Positions 42,455-51,701 of a DNA stretch of 64,000 bases are shown here, piece after piece. A program made the translations under genes and the position numbers. The notes beneath the pieces were generated by a model that saw nothing but the letters and a program-made list of their open reading frames with translations, was not told the origin of the DNA and did no database searches. Origin of the DNA: Extensimonas perlucida (lineage in GTDB: Bacteria; Pseudomonadota; Gammaproteobacteria; Burkholderiales; Burkholderiaceae_C); NCBI RefSeq assembly GCF_007655255.1, contig NZ_VMYE01000006.1:109962-173961 (forward strand), read 5' to 3'. Positions within the stretch are counted from its first letter, which is position 1; each line of letters starts with the position of its first letter.

Positions 42455-42722
42455 AGAACCTGTTCATGGTCTTTTCATGGGGTACGTTGCCCCGCAAAGG
42501 CAGTGGATGCAAGGCGCGCACCGCAAGCCGCACCGATGTGCGGCGAGGATGGGCAACGCCGCAGACGCTGCCTTTGCGGGGCAACCCGAAGGGCATGGCA
42601 GCAAACGGCCACGCTCGTTGTTGCCCGCCTTGCCCAGGCCGCCAGCATGGGCGGCGCCGGGCGCCTAGATCGTGACCGTTTGCTGCCATGCGTACCCCAT
42701 GAAAAGACCATGAACAGGTTCT
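42455..42722. repeat. 268-bp element with three-way-junction inverted repeats
   Basis: Outer arms are a perfect 32-bp inverted repeat (42455-42486, starting AGAACCTGTTCATGGTCTTT, and 42691-42722). Immediately inside lie two more stems: 42486-42503 with 42568-42585 (18 bp, perfect, GTTGCCCCGCAAAGGCAG) and 42594-42613 with 42671-42690 (20 bp, one mismatch). The loops hold smaller hairpins (CCGCAC...GTGCGG; CCGCC...GGCGG). No ORF is convincing. It lies 73 bases upstream of an acyl-CoA ligase gene. Confidence 0.9.
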
Positions 42723-42795
42723 TGCTGCCCCGGGCCGGTTGGTCGTTTGTTTGTTCCTTGATGCCGTGCTCCAGGGTTTTTTTTAGGAGACATCC

Positions 42796-44526
42796 ATGCC
42801 AGCAAGTTCTGCCACCCTTACTCCCCTGACGGCCAGCATCGCGCGCGGCGCGACCGATGTGCCCTTGATCGAGCAAACCATAGGCGCGCTGTTCGACGCC
42901 GTGGCCGCGCGCCAGCCCGACCATGAAGCGCTGGTCAGCGTGCACCAGCGCCGCCGCTACACCTACCGCGAGCTGCAGACCGAGGCGCGGCGCCTGGCGA
43001 GCGCCTTGCTCGAGCTGGGCCTGCAGCCCGGCGACCGCGTGGGCATCTGGTCGCACAACAACGTCGAATGGGTGTTGACGCAGCTCGCCACCGCGATGGT
43101 GGGCATGGTCCTCGTGAACATCAACCCGGCCTACCGCACTGCCGAGGTCGAATACGCGCTCAACAAGGTGGGCTGCAAGGCGCTCGTGACCATGGCGCGC
43201 TTCAAGACGAGCGACTACCTGGGCATGCTGCGCGAGCTCGCGCCCGAGTGGGCGCACGGCGAGCCCGGCCGCCTCGAAGCGCAGCAGCTGCCGCACCTGC
43301 ACACCGTGGTGTGGATAGATGCGCCGCACCAAAAAGCCGTGCACGAGCCCGGCATGCTACGCTTTTCAGAGCTTCTTGCGCGCGGTGATGCTGCCGATGT
43401 GCGCGTTTCGGCCATTGGTGCGCAGCTGCGCGCGACGGAGCCCATCAACATCCAGTTCACGAGCGGCACCACGGGCTTTCCGAAGGGTGCGACGCTGACG
43501 CACCGCAACATTTTGAACAACGGCTTTTTCGTGGGCGAGTGCATGCGCCTCACGCCCGCCGACCGGCTGTGCGTGCCCGCGCCGCTGTACCACTGCTTTG
43601 GCATGGTGCTGGGCAACCTGGCCGCGTTCACGCACGGCGCGACGGTGATCTACCCGAACGACGCCTTCGAGCCGCTCACGGTGCTGCAGACCGTGCAGGA
43701 CGAAAAATGCACCGTGCTGCACGGCGTGCCCACCATGTTCATCGCCGAGCTCGACCACCCGCGCTTTGCCGAGTTCGACCTCTCCACGCTGCGCACCGGC
43801 ATCATGGCCGGCTCGCCCTGCCCCACCGCGGTGATGGAGCGCGTGGTGCGCGACATGCACATGGAGCAGGTCACCATCGCCTACGGCATGACCGAAACCA
43901 GCCCCGTGAGCTGCCAGAGCAGCGTCGATACGCCGCTGGACAAGCGCGTCTCTACCGTGGGCCAGGTGCAGCCGCACCTGGAGGTGAAGATCATCGACCC
44001 CAACACGGGCGCCATCGTGCCGCCGGGCCAGTCGGGCGAGCTGTGCACGCGCGGCTATTCGGTCATGCACGGCTACTGGGAAGACGCCGAGAAAACCCGC
44101 GAAGCCATAGACGCCGAGGGCTGGATGCACACGGGCGACCTGGCCACCATGGACGCCGAGGGCTACGTGAACATCGTCGGGCGCATCAAGGACATGGTGA
44201 TCCGCGGCGGCGAGAACGTTTATCCGCGCGAGATCGAGGAATTCCTCTACCGCATGCCGCAGGTGCAGGACGTGCAGGTGGTGGGCGTGCCCGACCCCAA
44301 ATACGGCGAAGAGCTGTGCGCCTGGATCGTGCTCAAGCCCGGCCAGACGCTCAGCGAGGACGAGGTGCGCGCGTTTTGCAAGGGGCAGATCGCGCATTAC
44401 AAGGTGCCGCGTTACATTCGCTTCGTGCCCGAGTTTCCGATGACGGTGACGGGCAAGATCCAGAAGTTCAAAATCCGCGAGGCCATGCAGCAGGAGCTCG
44501 GACTGCAAGAGGCCCGCACCGCCTGA
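42796..44526 (+). CDS. AMP-binding acyl-CoA synthetase (FadD/medium-chain type)
   Basis: Adenylating acyl-CoA ligase of 576 aa. Motifs: [23 protein letters not shown] (A3), [10 protein letters not shown] (A5), [13 protein letters not shown] (A7), [25 protein letters not shown] (A8) and the C-terminal catalytic lysine in [13 protein letters not shown]. Ligases of this subgroup often accompany liu/isovalerate genes and may activate isovalerate or another branched or medium-chain acid; the substrate is inferred from context. The start follows AGGAGAC; mccB starts 13 bases after the stop. Confidence 0.9.
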   Translation: MPASSATLTPLTASIARGATDVPLIEQTIGALFDAVAARQPDHEALVSVHQRRRYTYRELQTEARRLASALLELGLQPGDRVGIWSHNNVEWVLTQLATAMVGMVLVNINPAYRTAEVEYALNKVGCKALVTMARFKTSDYLGMLRELAPEWAHGEPGRLEAQQLPHLHTVVWIDAPHQKAVHEPGMLRFSELLARGDAADVRVSAIGAQLRATEPINIQFTSGTTGFPKGATLTHRNILNNGFFVGECMRLTPADRLCVPAPLYHCFGMVLGNLAAFTHGATVIYPNDAFEPLTVLQTVQDEKCTVLHGVPTMFIAELDHPRFAEFDLSTLRTGIMAGSPCPTAVMERVVRDMHMEQVTIAYGMTETSPVSCQSSVDTPLDKRVSTVGQVQPHLEVKIIDPNTGAIVPPGQSGELCTRGYSVMHGYWEDAEKTREAIDAEGWMHTGDLATMDAEGYVNIVGRIKDMVIRGGENVYPREIEEFLYRMPQVQDVQVVGVPDPKYGEELCAWIVLKPGQTLSEDEVRAFCKGQIAHYKVPRYIRFVPEFPMTVTGKIQKFKIREAMQQELGLQEARTA

Positions 44527-44539
44527 TGAGAAAGCAGCC

Positions 44540-46147
44540 ATGAGCATCCTAGCCACCCAACTCAACCCGCGCTCGGCAGAATTCCAGGCCAACGCCGCGG
44601 CCATGCGCCAGCTGGTGCAGGACTTGCAGGCGCAAGTCGCCAAGGTCGCCGAGGGCGGCGGCGCGGCCGCGCGTGCCAAGCACGTGGCGCGCGGCAAGCT
44701 GCTGCCGCGCGAGCGCGTGCAGATGCTGCTCGATCCGGGCACGCCGTTTCTGGAGCTCTCGCCGCTCGCGGCGCTCAATGTTTACAACAACGAGGCGCCC
44801 GGCGCCGGCCTGATCGCGGGCATTGGGCGCGTGAGCGGCATCGACTGCATGATCGTGTGCAACGACGCCACCGTCAAAGGCGGCACCTACTACCCGCTCA
44901 CGGTGAAAAAGCACCTGCGCGCGCAAGAGATCGCGCAGCAAAACCGCCTGCCCTGCATCTACCTGGTCGATTCGGGCGGCGCCAACCTGCCCAACCAGGA
45001 CGAGGTCTTCCCCGACCGCGACCACTTTGGCCGCATCTTCTACAACCAGGCAAACATGAGCGCGCAGGGTATCGCGCAGATCGCCGTGGTCATGGGCTCG
45101 TGCACCGCGGGCGGCGCCTATATGCCTGCGATGAGCGACGAATCCATCATCGTGAAGAACCAGGGCACCATCTTCCTTGGCGGCCCGCCGCTCGTGAAGG
45201 CAGCCACGGGCGAGGTGGTGAGCGCCGAAGACTTAGGAGGCGGCGACGTGCACACGCGCCTGTCGGGCGTGGCCGACCACCTCGCGCAAAACGACTTGCA
45301 TGCGCTGCAGCTGGCGCGCAACGCGGTGCGCAATCTGAATCAAAAAAAGGCCCCATGGCCCGCCGACATTGCGCCACAAGCTCCTAAATTCGATGCACAA
45401 GAGCTCTACGGCGTGATCCCCACCGACACGCGCAAGCCCTTTGACGTGCGCGAGATCATCGCGCGCATCGTCGATGGCAGCGTGTTCGACGAGTTCAAGG
45501 CGCGTTACGGCAGCACGCTGGTGTGCGGCTTTGCGCACATCGAGGGCATGGCCGTGGGCATCATCGCGAACAACGGCATTTTGTTTTCCGAATCCGCCGT
45601 GAAGGGCGCGCACTTCATCGAGCTGTGCTGCCAGCGCAAGATACCGCTGGTGTTCTTGCAGAACATCACGGGCTTCATGGTCGGGCGCAAGTACGAAAAC
45701 GAAGGCATCGCGCGCCACGGCGCCAAGCTCGTCACGGCCGTGGCCACGGCGGCGGTTCCGAAGTTCACCATCATCATCGGCGGCTCGTTCGGCGCGGGCA
45801 ACTACGGCATGTGTGGCCGCGCGTACAGCCCGCGTTTTTTGTGGATGTGGCCGAACGCGCGCATCAGCGTGATGGGCGGCGAGCAGGCCGCGAGCGTGCT
45901 CGCCACCGTCAAGCGCGACGGCATCGAAGCCAAGGGCGGCAGCTGGAGCAAGGATGATGAAGAAACCTTCAAGGCCCCGATCCGCCAGCAGTACGAGGTA
46001 CAGGGCCACCCCTACTACGCCACCGCGCGCCTGTGGGACGACGGCATCATCGACCCCGCCGACACGCGCCGCGTGCTCGCCCTGGGCCTTGCCGCGACGC
46101 GCAACGCGCCGATCGGTGACACGAAGTTCGGCGTGTTCCGCATGTGA
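44540..46147 (+). CDS. mccB: 3-methylcrotonyl-CoA carboxylase, carboxyltransferase (beta) subunit
   Basis: Transfers CO2 from carboxybiotin to 3-methylcrotonyl-CoA in leucine and isovalerate breakdown; 535 aa. Family features: [42 protein letters not shown] (split crotonase half), [35 protein letters not shown], and the C-half [41 protein letters not shown], which distinguishes MCC beta from propionyl-CoA carboxylase. Its partner mccA is not adjacent: the VapBC pair lies between them. Confidence 0.95.
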   Translation: MSILATQLNPRSAEFQANAAAMRQLVQDLQAQVAKVAEGGGAAARAKHVARGKLLPRERVQMLLDPGTPFLELSPLAALNVYNNEAPGAGLIAGIGRVSGIDCMIVCNDATVKGGTYYPLTVKKHLRAQEIAQQNRLPCIYLVDSGGANLPNQDEVFPDRDHFGRIFYNQANMSAQGIAQIAVVMGSCTAGGAYMPAMSDESIIVKNQGTIFLGGPPLVKAATGEVVSAEDLGGGDVHTRLSGVADHLAQNDLHALQLARNAVRNLNQKKAPWPADIAPQAPKFDAQELYGVIPTDTRKPFDVREIIARIVDGSVFDEFKARYGSTLVCGFAHIEGMAVGIIANNGILFSESAVKGAHFIELCCQRKIPLVFLQNITGFMVGRKYENEGIARHGAKLVTAVATAAVPKFTIIIGGSFGAGNYGMCGRAYSPRFLWMWPNARISVMGGEQAASVLATVKRDGIEAKGGSWSKDDEETFKAPIRQQYEVQGHPYYATARLWDDGIIDPADTRRVLALGLAATRNAPIGDTKFGVFRM

Positions 46148-46175
46148 TGTGTATGATTTAATCATTTCATACACA
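46148..46175. promoter_or_regulatory. Candidate VapBC operator
   Basis: Perfect 9-bp dyad TGTGTATGA / TCATACACA separated by ten bases, starting one base after the mccB stop and ending 14 bases before the vapB start at 46190. Antitoxins of this type repress at such palindromes. Confidence 0.7.
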
Positions 46176-46189
46176 TAGGAGTAATGGCC

Positions 46190-46531
46190 ATGCGTACCAA
46201 CATCGACATCGACGACGAGCTCATGGCGCGTGCCATGGAGGCGGGCGGTTTCAAGACCAAGCGCGAGGCCGTGGAAGAGGGGCTGCGCCTGCTCGCGCGG
46301 CGCAAGGTGTATGCCGACCTGCTTGCGGCGCGCGGCACCCTGCACTGGGACGATTCCGACGAAGGCTGGGCGCAATACCGTAAAGAACTTGAGGCTGCGG
46401 CGGCGTTGGCAACTTCCGAGGGCGCACAAAAAAGCCACAGCGTGCAAGAGCCGCCCGGCCCCTGGAACCCAAACCCTGCCGGCGGCAAAGCAGGCGGGAC
46501 GAAAGACGAGCAGCAAGGCGGTGGCACGTGA
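46190..46531 (+). CDS. vapB: VapB-family antitoxin (DUF2191) with extended tail
   Basis: Antitoxin of 113 aa. RHH-like start MRTNIDIDDELMARAMEAGGFKTKREAVEEGLRLLARRK is classic VapB. The toxin-binding part is near GTLHWDDSDEGWAQYRKEL. Usual VapB proteins end about here (~70 aa), but this one continues for some 40 polar, Pro/Gly/Gln-rich residues. The ATG at 46190 is preferred over 46184 because AGGAG lies eight bases upstream of it. The stop overlaps the toxin start. Confidence 0.88.
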   Translation: MRTNIDIDDELMARAMEAGGFKTKREAVEEGLRLLARRKVYADLLAARGTLHWDDSDEGWAQYRKELEAAAALATSEGAQKSHSVQEPPGPWNPNPAGGKAGGTKDEQQGGGT

Positions 46532-46929
46532 TATTGGTCGATTCCAGCGTCTGGATCGATTTTCTGCACGGCACGAGCAACGCGCAAACCGAGCGGCTCA
46601 GCCGCTGGCTGGATGCGGCGCAGGCCGACATTGGCGTGGCCGACTTGGTGGTGTTCGAGGTCTTGCGCGGCTTTCGGCACGCGCAGGACTACGCCCGCGC
46701 GCGGCGCCTGCTGCTGGCCTTGGACGTGGTCGAAATCGGTGGCCTTGCCAACGCCCTGGCCGCAGCTGAGCACTACCGCGAATTGCGCGCCGTAGGCCAC
46801 ACCATCCGCAGCCCCATCGACGTGCTGCTCGCAAGCTACTGCATCACGCATGGCCACCTGCTGCTGCACCGCGACGGCGACTTCGACGTGCTCGAAACCT
46901 TGCGCGGGCTGCGCGTGTGGCGGCACTGA
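46528..46929 (+). CDS. vapC: VapC-family PIN-domain ribonuclease toxin
   Basis: Toxin of 133 aa with the PIN acidic residues: MILVDSSVWIDFLHG (Asp5), VVFEVLRGFR (Glu) and SPIDVLLASYCITHGHLLLHRDGDFD (Asp residues). VapC enzymes cleave tRNA or rRNA sites. Starts at GTG 46528, whose TG overlaps the vapB TGA. The module splits mccB from mccA, so its expression could affect the leucine operon. Confidence 0.9.
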   Translation: MILVDSSVWIDFLHGTSNAQTERLSRWLDAAQADIGVADLVVFEVLRGFRHAQDYARARRLLLALDVVEIGGLANALAAAEHYRELRAVGHTIRSPIDVLLASYCITHGHLLLHRDGDFDVLETLRGLRVWRH

Positions 46930-46959
46930 ATCTTTGAGAACCATTTTGGAACCGACACC

Positions 46960-49068
46960 ATGTTTGAAAAAATCCTGATCGCGAACCGCGGGGAGATCGC
47001 CTGCCGCGTTGCCGCCACGGCGCGCCGCATGGGCGTGAAAACCGTCGCCGTGTATTCCGACGCCGACGCGCGGGCGCGGCATGTGGCCTTGTGCGATGAA
47101 GCGGTGCACATCGGCGCCAGCGCGCCCAAGGACAGCTACCTGCGCTGGGAGCGCATCATCGAGGCGGCCAAAGCCACGGGCGCGCAGGCCATCCACCCGG
47201 GCTACGGCTTTTTGAGCGAGAACGAGGCCTTCGCGCAGGCCTGCGCCGATGCGGGGCTGGTGTTTATCGGCCCTTCGCCCGCGGCGATCAAGGCCATGGG
47301 GCTCAAGGCCGGCTCCAAGCAGCTCATGGAAAAGGCCGGCGTGCCGCTCGTGCCCGGCTACCACGGCGCCGACCAGGACCCGGCGCTGCTGCGCGCCGAG
47401 GCCGAGCGCATCGGCTACCCCGTGCTCATCAAGGCCAGCGCGGGCGGCGGCGGCAAGGGCATGCGCGTGGTGCAAAAGGCCGAGGACTTTGCCGCGGCGC
47501 TCGCCTCGTGCCAGCGCGAGGCGCTCAGCAGCTTTGGCGACGACGCGGTGCTGATCGAAAAATACGTGCAGCGCCCGCGCCACATCGAAATCCAGGTGTT
47601 CGGCGACACGCTGGGCAACTACGTCTATCTGTTCGAGCGCGACTGCTCGGTGCAGCGCCGCCACCAGAAGGTGCTCGAAGAAGCGCCCGCGCCGGGCATG
47701 ACGCCCGAGCTGCGCGCGCGCATGGGCCTGGCCGCCGTGGCCGCGGCGCGCGCCGTGCAGTACGTGGGCGCGGGCACGGTAGAGTTCATCGTCGAGCAGC
47801 CGGGTGGCTACGCGCACCCCGAGCAGATGCAGTTTTACTTCATGGAAATGAACACGCGCCTGCAGGTCGAGCACCCGGTGACCGAGGCCATCACGGGGCA
47901 GGACCTGGTCGAGTGGCAGCTGCGCGTGGCCGCGGGCGAGCCGCTGCCCTGCCGCCAGGAAGACCTGCGCATCCACGGCCACGCGATCGAGGCGCGCATC
48001 TGCGCCGAGAACCCCGACAACGACTTTCTGCCCGCCACGGGCACGCTGCAGGTGCTGCGCCTGCCCGCGTGCACGCAGTTCGAGCCGGCGCCCGCGCGCG
48101 GCCCCGCAGCCGGCGTGCGCGTGGACGCGGGCGTGCGCGAGGGCGACGCGATCAGCCCGTTTTACGACTCCATGGTCGCCAAGCTCATCGTGCACGGCGC
48201 AACGCGCGAAGAGGCGCTGGCGCGGCTCGATGCGGCGCTCGCGCAGACGCACATCGTGGGCCTGACGACCAACGTGCAGTTTTTGCGCCGCGTGGCGCGC
48301 AGCGCGGCGTTTGCCAAGGCGCAGCTCGACACCGCGCTGATCGAGCGCGAGCGCGCCGCGCTGTTCGGGCAGGAGCCGCTGGGCCTGGCGCTGGCTGTGG
48401 CCGCGGCCGTGGCAAACACTTTGCACAGCGAGCGCGCGCAGGAGGACGCCGACCCCTTCAGCCGCCGCGACGGCTGGTGCACGCACGGCCTGTACGAGCG
48501 CCGCTTTGCGTTCGACTTCAACGGCCAGGCCGCGCGCGCGCAGCTGCGCTACCTGCATGACGGTGCGCTGCACCTGCGCGTGCAGAGTGCGCCCGCGGGC
48601 GACGCTGCGGACGCAGCGGCGGCGGGCACAGCCGGCAACGGCGCCGCCGAGTGGCCTGAAAGCGCAGCCGGCATGCTCGAATTCGCGCCCTTCGACGGCG
48701 CGCCTGACACGCTGGAGCTGCAGTTTGCGGGCGAGCGCCTGCGCGTGAACCTGTACGTGCGCGGCGAAGTCGCGCACATCTTCAGCGCACGCGGCGCGAC
48801 GCAGATCACCGCGCTCGATGTGCTCGCCCACGCCGGCGAGGACGCGAGCGAAGGCGGGCGCCTGAGCGCACCCATGCCGGGCAAGGTGGTGTCGTTTGCG
48901 GTGCAGCCCGGCGAGCGCGTGCGCAAGGGCCAGCCGCTCGCAGTGCTGGAGGCCATGAAGATGGAGCACACCATCGCCGCGCCCACGGACGGCGTGGTGC
49001 AGGAGCTGCTTTACGCGCCCGGCGACCAGGTGGCCGAGGGCGACGAGCTGCTCAAGCTCGGCGCCTGA
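46960..49068 (+). CDS. mccA: 3-methylcrotonyl-CoA carboxylase, biotin-containing alpha subunit
   Basis: Biotin carboxylase plus biotin carrier, 702 aa. N-terminal ATP-grasp: FEKILIANRGEIACRVAATARRMG, YGFLSENEAFAQAC, KASAGGGGKGMRVV, FMEMNTRLQVEHPVTE. The C-terminal lipoyl-like domain has the biotinyl-lysine in EAMKMEH (Lys667). Supplies carboxybiotin to MccB. The linker near residues 545-570 is Ala-rich. It follows vapC by 30 bases. Confidence 0.95.
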   Translation: MFEKILIANRGEIACRVAATARRMGVKTVAVYSDADARARHVALCDEAVHIGASAPKDSYLRWERIIEAAKATGAQAIHPGYGFLSENEAFAQACADAGLVFIGPSPAAIKAMGLKAGSKQLMEKAGVPLVPGYHGADQDPALLRAEAERIGYPVLIKASAGGGGKGMRVVQKAEDFAAALASCQREALSSFGDDAVLIEKYVQRPRHIEIQVFGDTLGNYVYLFERDCSVQRRHQKVLEEAPAPGMTPELRARMGLAAVAAARAVQYVGAGTVEFIVEQPGGYAHPEQMQFYFMEMNTRLQVEHPVTEAITGQDLVEWQLRVAAGEPLPCRQEDLRIHGHAIEARICAENPDNDFLPATGTLQVLRLPACTQFEPAPARGPAAGVRVDAGVREGDAISPFYDSMVAKLIVHGATREEALARLDAALAQTHIVGLTTNVQFLRRVARSAAFAKAQLDTALIERERAALFGQEPLGLALAVAAAVANTLHSERAQEDADPFSRRDGWCTHGLYERRFAFDFNGQAARAQLRYLHDGALHLRVQSAPAGDAADAAAAGTAGNGAAEWPESAAGMLEFAPFDGAPDTLELQFAGERLRVNLYVRGEVAHIFSARGATQITALDVLAHAGEDASEGGRLSAPMPGKVVSFAVQPGERVRKGQPLAVLEAMKMEHTIAAPTDGVVQELLYAPGDQVAEGDELLKLGA

Positions 49069-49096
49069 GTGCGCCTGAAAGTTTGCAAAATGTGCC

Positions 49097-49152
49097 ATTG
49101 AAATAGGAGCTGCTGGCGCTTGATAGCTCAGCGCTATCAGGCTATTCGATCC
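49097..49152. repeat. Family A palindromic repeat after mccA
   Basis: ATTGAAATAGGAGCTGCTGG then CGCTTGATAGCTCAGCGCTA and an AT-rich right side. Typical family A pattern between mccA and the thioesterase gene. Confidence 0.7.
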
Positions 49153-49205
49153 AGTAGATTTCGGTATCAAAACAAGAGCACTCCATTCATCCTGAGGAGA
49201 CACCC

Positions 49206-49667
49206 ATGAGCACCCCCGAGTTCCAACCGCAGATCCCCCATTTCGCCGAGCGCGTGCGCAGCAACTTCGCGCGCCAGGGCGCGATGCGCACGCTGGGCGC
49301 GCGCCTCACGCACATCGCGCCGGGCGCGGTGGACATGGAGTTCGACTGGGCCGAGGGGCTCACGCAGCAGCACGGCTTCATCCATGCCGGCATGGTGTCG
49401 GCGGCGCTCGATTCGGCCTGCGGCTACGCGGGCTACACCTTGATGCCCGAAGAAGCCGCCGTGCTCACCGTCGAATTCAAGATCAACCTGCTCGCACCCG
49501 CGCGCGGCGAGCGCTTTCGCATGCAGGGGCGCGTGCTCAAGCCCGGCCGCACCATCACCGTCTGCGAAGGCCGCGCGTATGCCAGCGCGAACGGGCACGA
49601 GAAGCTCTTCGCCACCATGAGCTGCACGCTGATGGCGCTGATCGGGCGCGAAGGCGTGCGCGACTGA
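49206..49667 (+). CDS. PaaI-family hotdog thioesterase
   Basis: Acyl-CoA thioesterase of 153 aa with the hotdog fold: GAVDMEFDWAEGLTQQHGFIHAGMVSAALDSACGYAG carries the PaaI active-site block (HGGxxxxxxDxxxG-like), and TVEFKINLLAPARGERF completes the sheet. Probably releases CoA from dead-end acyl-CoA esters in the leucine/isovalerate pathway; substrate by inference. GAGGAGAC precedes the start. Confidence 0.88.
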   Translation: MSTPEFQPQIPHFAERVRSNFARQGAMRTLGARLTHIAPGAVDMEFDWAEGLTQQHGFIHAGMVSAALDSACGYAGYTLMPEEAAVLTVEFKINLLAPARGERFRMQGRVLKPGRTITVCEGRAYASANGHEKLFATMSCTLMALIGREGVRD

Positions 49668-49706
49668 CTTCCCTTTTTGCCTTTGACTTTTGCAAGGACT
49701 TTTGCC

Positions 49707-50894
49707 ATGAGCAGCACCCATCTCCCCGGCCTCGACTTCCAACTCGGCGCAGACATCGACGCGCTGCGCCACGCCGTGCGCAGCTTTGCGCAGGCCGAGA
49801 TCGCGCCGCGCGCCGCGCAAATCGACCGCAGCGACCAGTTCCCCATGGACTTGTGGCCCAAGCTGGGCGCGCTGGGCGTGCTCGGCATCACCGTGGCCGA
49901 GGAATACGGCGGCACGCAGATGGGCTACCTCGCGCACATGGTGGCGGTGGAAGAAATCTCGCGCGCGAGCGCCTCGGTGGGCCTGAGCTACGGCGCGCAC
50001 AGCAACCTGTGCGTGAACCAGATCCACCGCAACGGCAGCGCGGAGCAAAAGCAGAAATACCTGCCCAAGCTGGTCTCGGGCGAGCACGTGGGCGCGCTCG
50101 CCATGAGCGAGCCCGGCGCGGGCTCGGACGTCATGGGCATGAAGCTGCGCGCCGAGGACAAGGGCGGCTACTACCTGCTCAATGGCAGCAAGATGTGGAT
50201 CACCAACGGCCCCGACGCCGACACGCTGGTGGTCTATGCCAAGACCGCGCCCGAGCTCGGGCCGCGCGGCGTCACGGCGTTTCTGATCGAAAAGGGCATG
50301 AAAGGCTTTTCCATCGCGCAAAAGCTCGACAAGCTCGGCATGCGCGGCAGCTCCACGGGCGAGCTCGTGTTCGAAAACGTCGAAGTGCCCGCGGCCAACG
50401 TGCTCGGCGGCGTGAACAACGGCGCCAAGGTGCTCATGAGTGGCCTGGACTACGAGCGCGCCGTGCTCACGGGCGGGCCGCTGGGGATCATGCAGGCGGT
50501 GATGGACAACGTGATCCCCTACATCCACGAGCGCAAGCAGTTCGGCCAGAGCATCGGCGAATTCCAGCTCATCCAGGGCAAGGTGGCCGACATGTACACC
50601 GTGCTGCAGGCCGCGCGCTCGTTTGCCTACACCGTGGCCAAGAACCTCGACCTGCTGGGCACAGACCACGTGCGCCAGGTGCGCAAGGACTGCGCGAGCG
50701 TGATCCTCTGGTGCGCCGAAAAAGCCACCTGGATGGCCGGCGAGGGCGTGCAGATCTTCGGCGGCAACGGCTACATCAACGACTACCCGCTCGGGCGCCT
50801 GTGGCGCGACGCCAAGCTCTACGAGATCGGCGCGGGCACGAGCGAAATCCGCCGCATGCTGATCGGGCGCGAGCTGTTTGCCGAAACCTGCTAA
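49707..50894 (+). CDS. ivd: Isovaleryl-CoA dehydrogenase
   Basis: FAD acyl-CoA dehydrogenase of 395 aa, converting isovaleryl-CoA to 3-methylcrotonyl-CoA. Family blocks: [44 protein letters not shown] (IVD-specific), [19 protein letters not shown], and [24 protein letters not shown], which holds the catalytic Glu in the IVD position (LDYER). Ends with [19 protein letters not shown]. The start at 49707 is chosen over 49677 because the upstream residues are not conserved. Confidence 0.95.
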   Translation: MSSTHLPGLDFQLGADIDALRHAVRSFAQAEIAPRAAQIDRSDQFPMDLWPKLGALGVLGITVAEEYGGTQMGYLAHMVAVEEISRASASVGLSYGAHSNLCVNQIHRNGSAEQKQKYLPKLVSGEHVGALAMSEPGAGSDVMGMKLRAEDKGGYYLLNGSKMWITNGPDADTLVVYAKTAPELGPRGVTAFLIEKGMKGFSIAQKLDKLGMRGSSTGELVFENVEVPAANVLGGVNNGAKVLMSGLDYERAVLTGGPLGIMQAVMDNVIPYIHERKQFGQSIGEFQLIQGKVADMYTVLQAARSFAYTVAKNLDLLGTDHVRQVRKDCASVILWCAEKATWMAGEGVQIFGGNGYINDYPLGRLWRDAKLYEIGAGTSEIRRMLIGRELFAETC

Positions 50895-50931
50895 GTTTGC
50901 GGGCTTTGCCACCACCACGACGGAACCTCTC

Positions 50932-51594
50932 ATGACCACTGCTTCGATCGAAGAGCTTTTCGCCAACAACCGCACCTGGGCCGCGCGCATGGAGCACGAG
51001 CGGCCGGGTTTTTTCACGCGCCTGCTCGCGCAGCAGCAGCCCAGGTTCATGTGGATAGGCTGCTCCGACAGCCGCGTGCCCGCGAACCAGATCGCGGGGC
51101 TGGAGCCGGGTGAGGTGTTCGTGCACCGCAACGTCGCCAACGTGGTGGTGCATACCGACCTCAATTGCCTTTCGACCGTGCAATATGCGGTCGATCAGTT
51201 GCGCGTGGAGCACCTCATGGTCGTGGGGCACTACGGCTGCGGCGGCGTGCGCGCGGCGCTCGACGGCACGCGCGTGGGCCTGGCCGACAACTGGCTGCGC
51301 CACGTGCAGGACGTGCGCGACCGCCACCGCGATGTGCTCGAAATGCTGCCCGCCGCGTGGCGCTACGACGCGCTGTGCGAGCTCAACGCGATCACGCAGG
51401 TGCTGCACCTCGCGCAGACCACGGTACTGCTCGACGCCTGGGCGCGTGGGCAGAAGGTCACGCTGCACGGCTGGTGCTACGGCCTCAAGGACGGCCTGAT
51501 CCACAACCTGCACATGACCGTCGATGGCCCGCAAGGGCTGGACGTGGCCTACCGCGCCGCCGTTGCGCGCGTGGCTGCCAAGCGCCGCGAATGA
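50932..51594 (+). CDS. can: Beta-class carbonic anhydrase
   Basis: Zinc enzyme interconverting CO2 and bicarbonate, 220 aa. Ligands: Cys44 and the Asp46/Arg48 dyad in CSDSRVPANQI, His100 and Cys103 in VVGHYGCGG. In this position, between biotin-dependent carboxylase genes and aceK, it can supply bicarbonate to methylcrotonyl-CoA carboxylase. The start at 50932 follows a GGAACC region; cotranscribed with ivd is likely (37-base gap). Confidence 0.95.
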   Translation: MTTASIEELFANNRTWAARMEHERPGFFTRLLAQQQPRFMWIGCSDSRVPANQIAGLEPGEVFVHRNVANVVVHTDLNCLSTVQYAVDQLRVEHLMVVGHYGCGGVRAALDGTRVGLADNWLRHVQDVRDRHRDVLEMLPAAWRYDALCELNAITQVLHLAQTTVLLDAWARGQKVTLHGWCYGLKDGLIHNLHMTVDGPQGLDVAYRAAVARVAAKRRE

Positions 51595-51701
51595 GCATGA
51601 ACGCGCGCTGAAGCAGCAGCCGTCCCGGCACAGGTTGCGCAGGCAAGCCTTGCGGTGCAAGCCGCTATGCTTGCAGGCCGCTACTATCCATCACGCACGC
51701 C

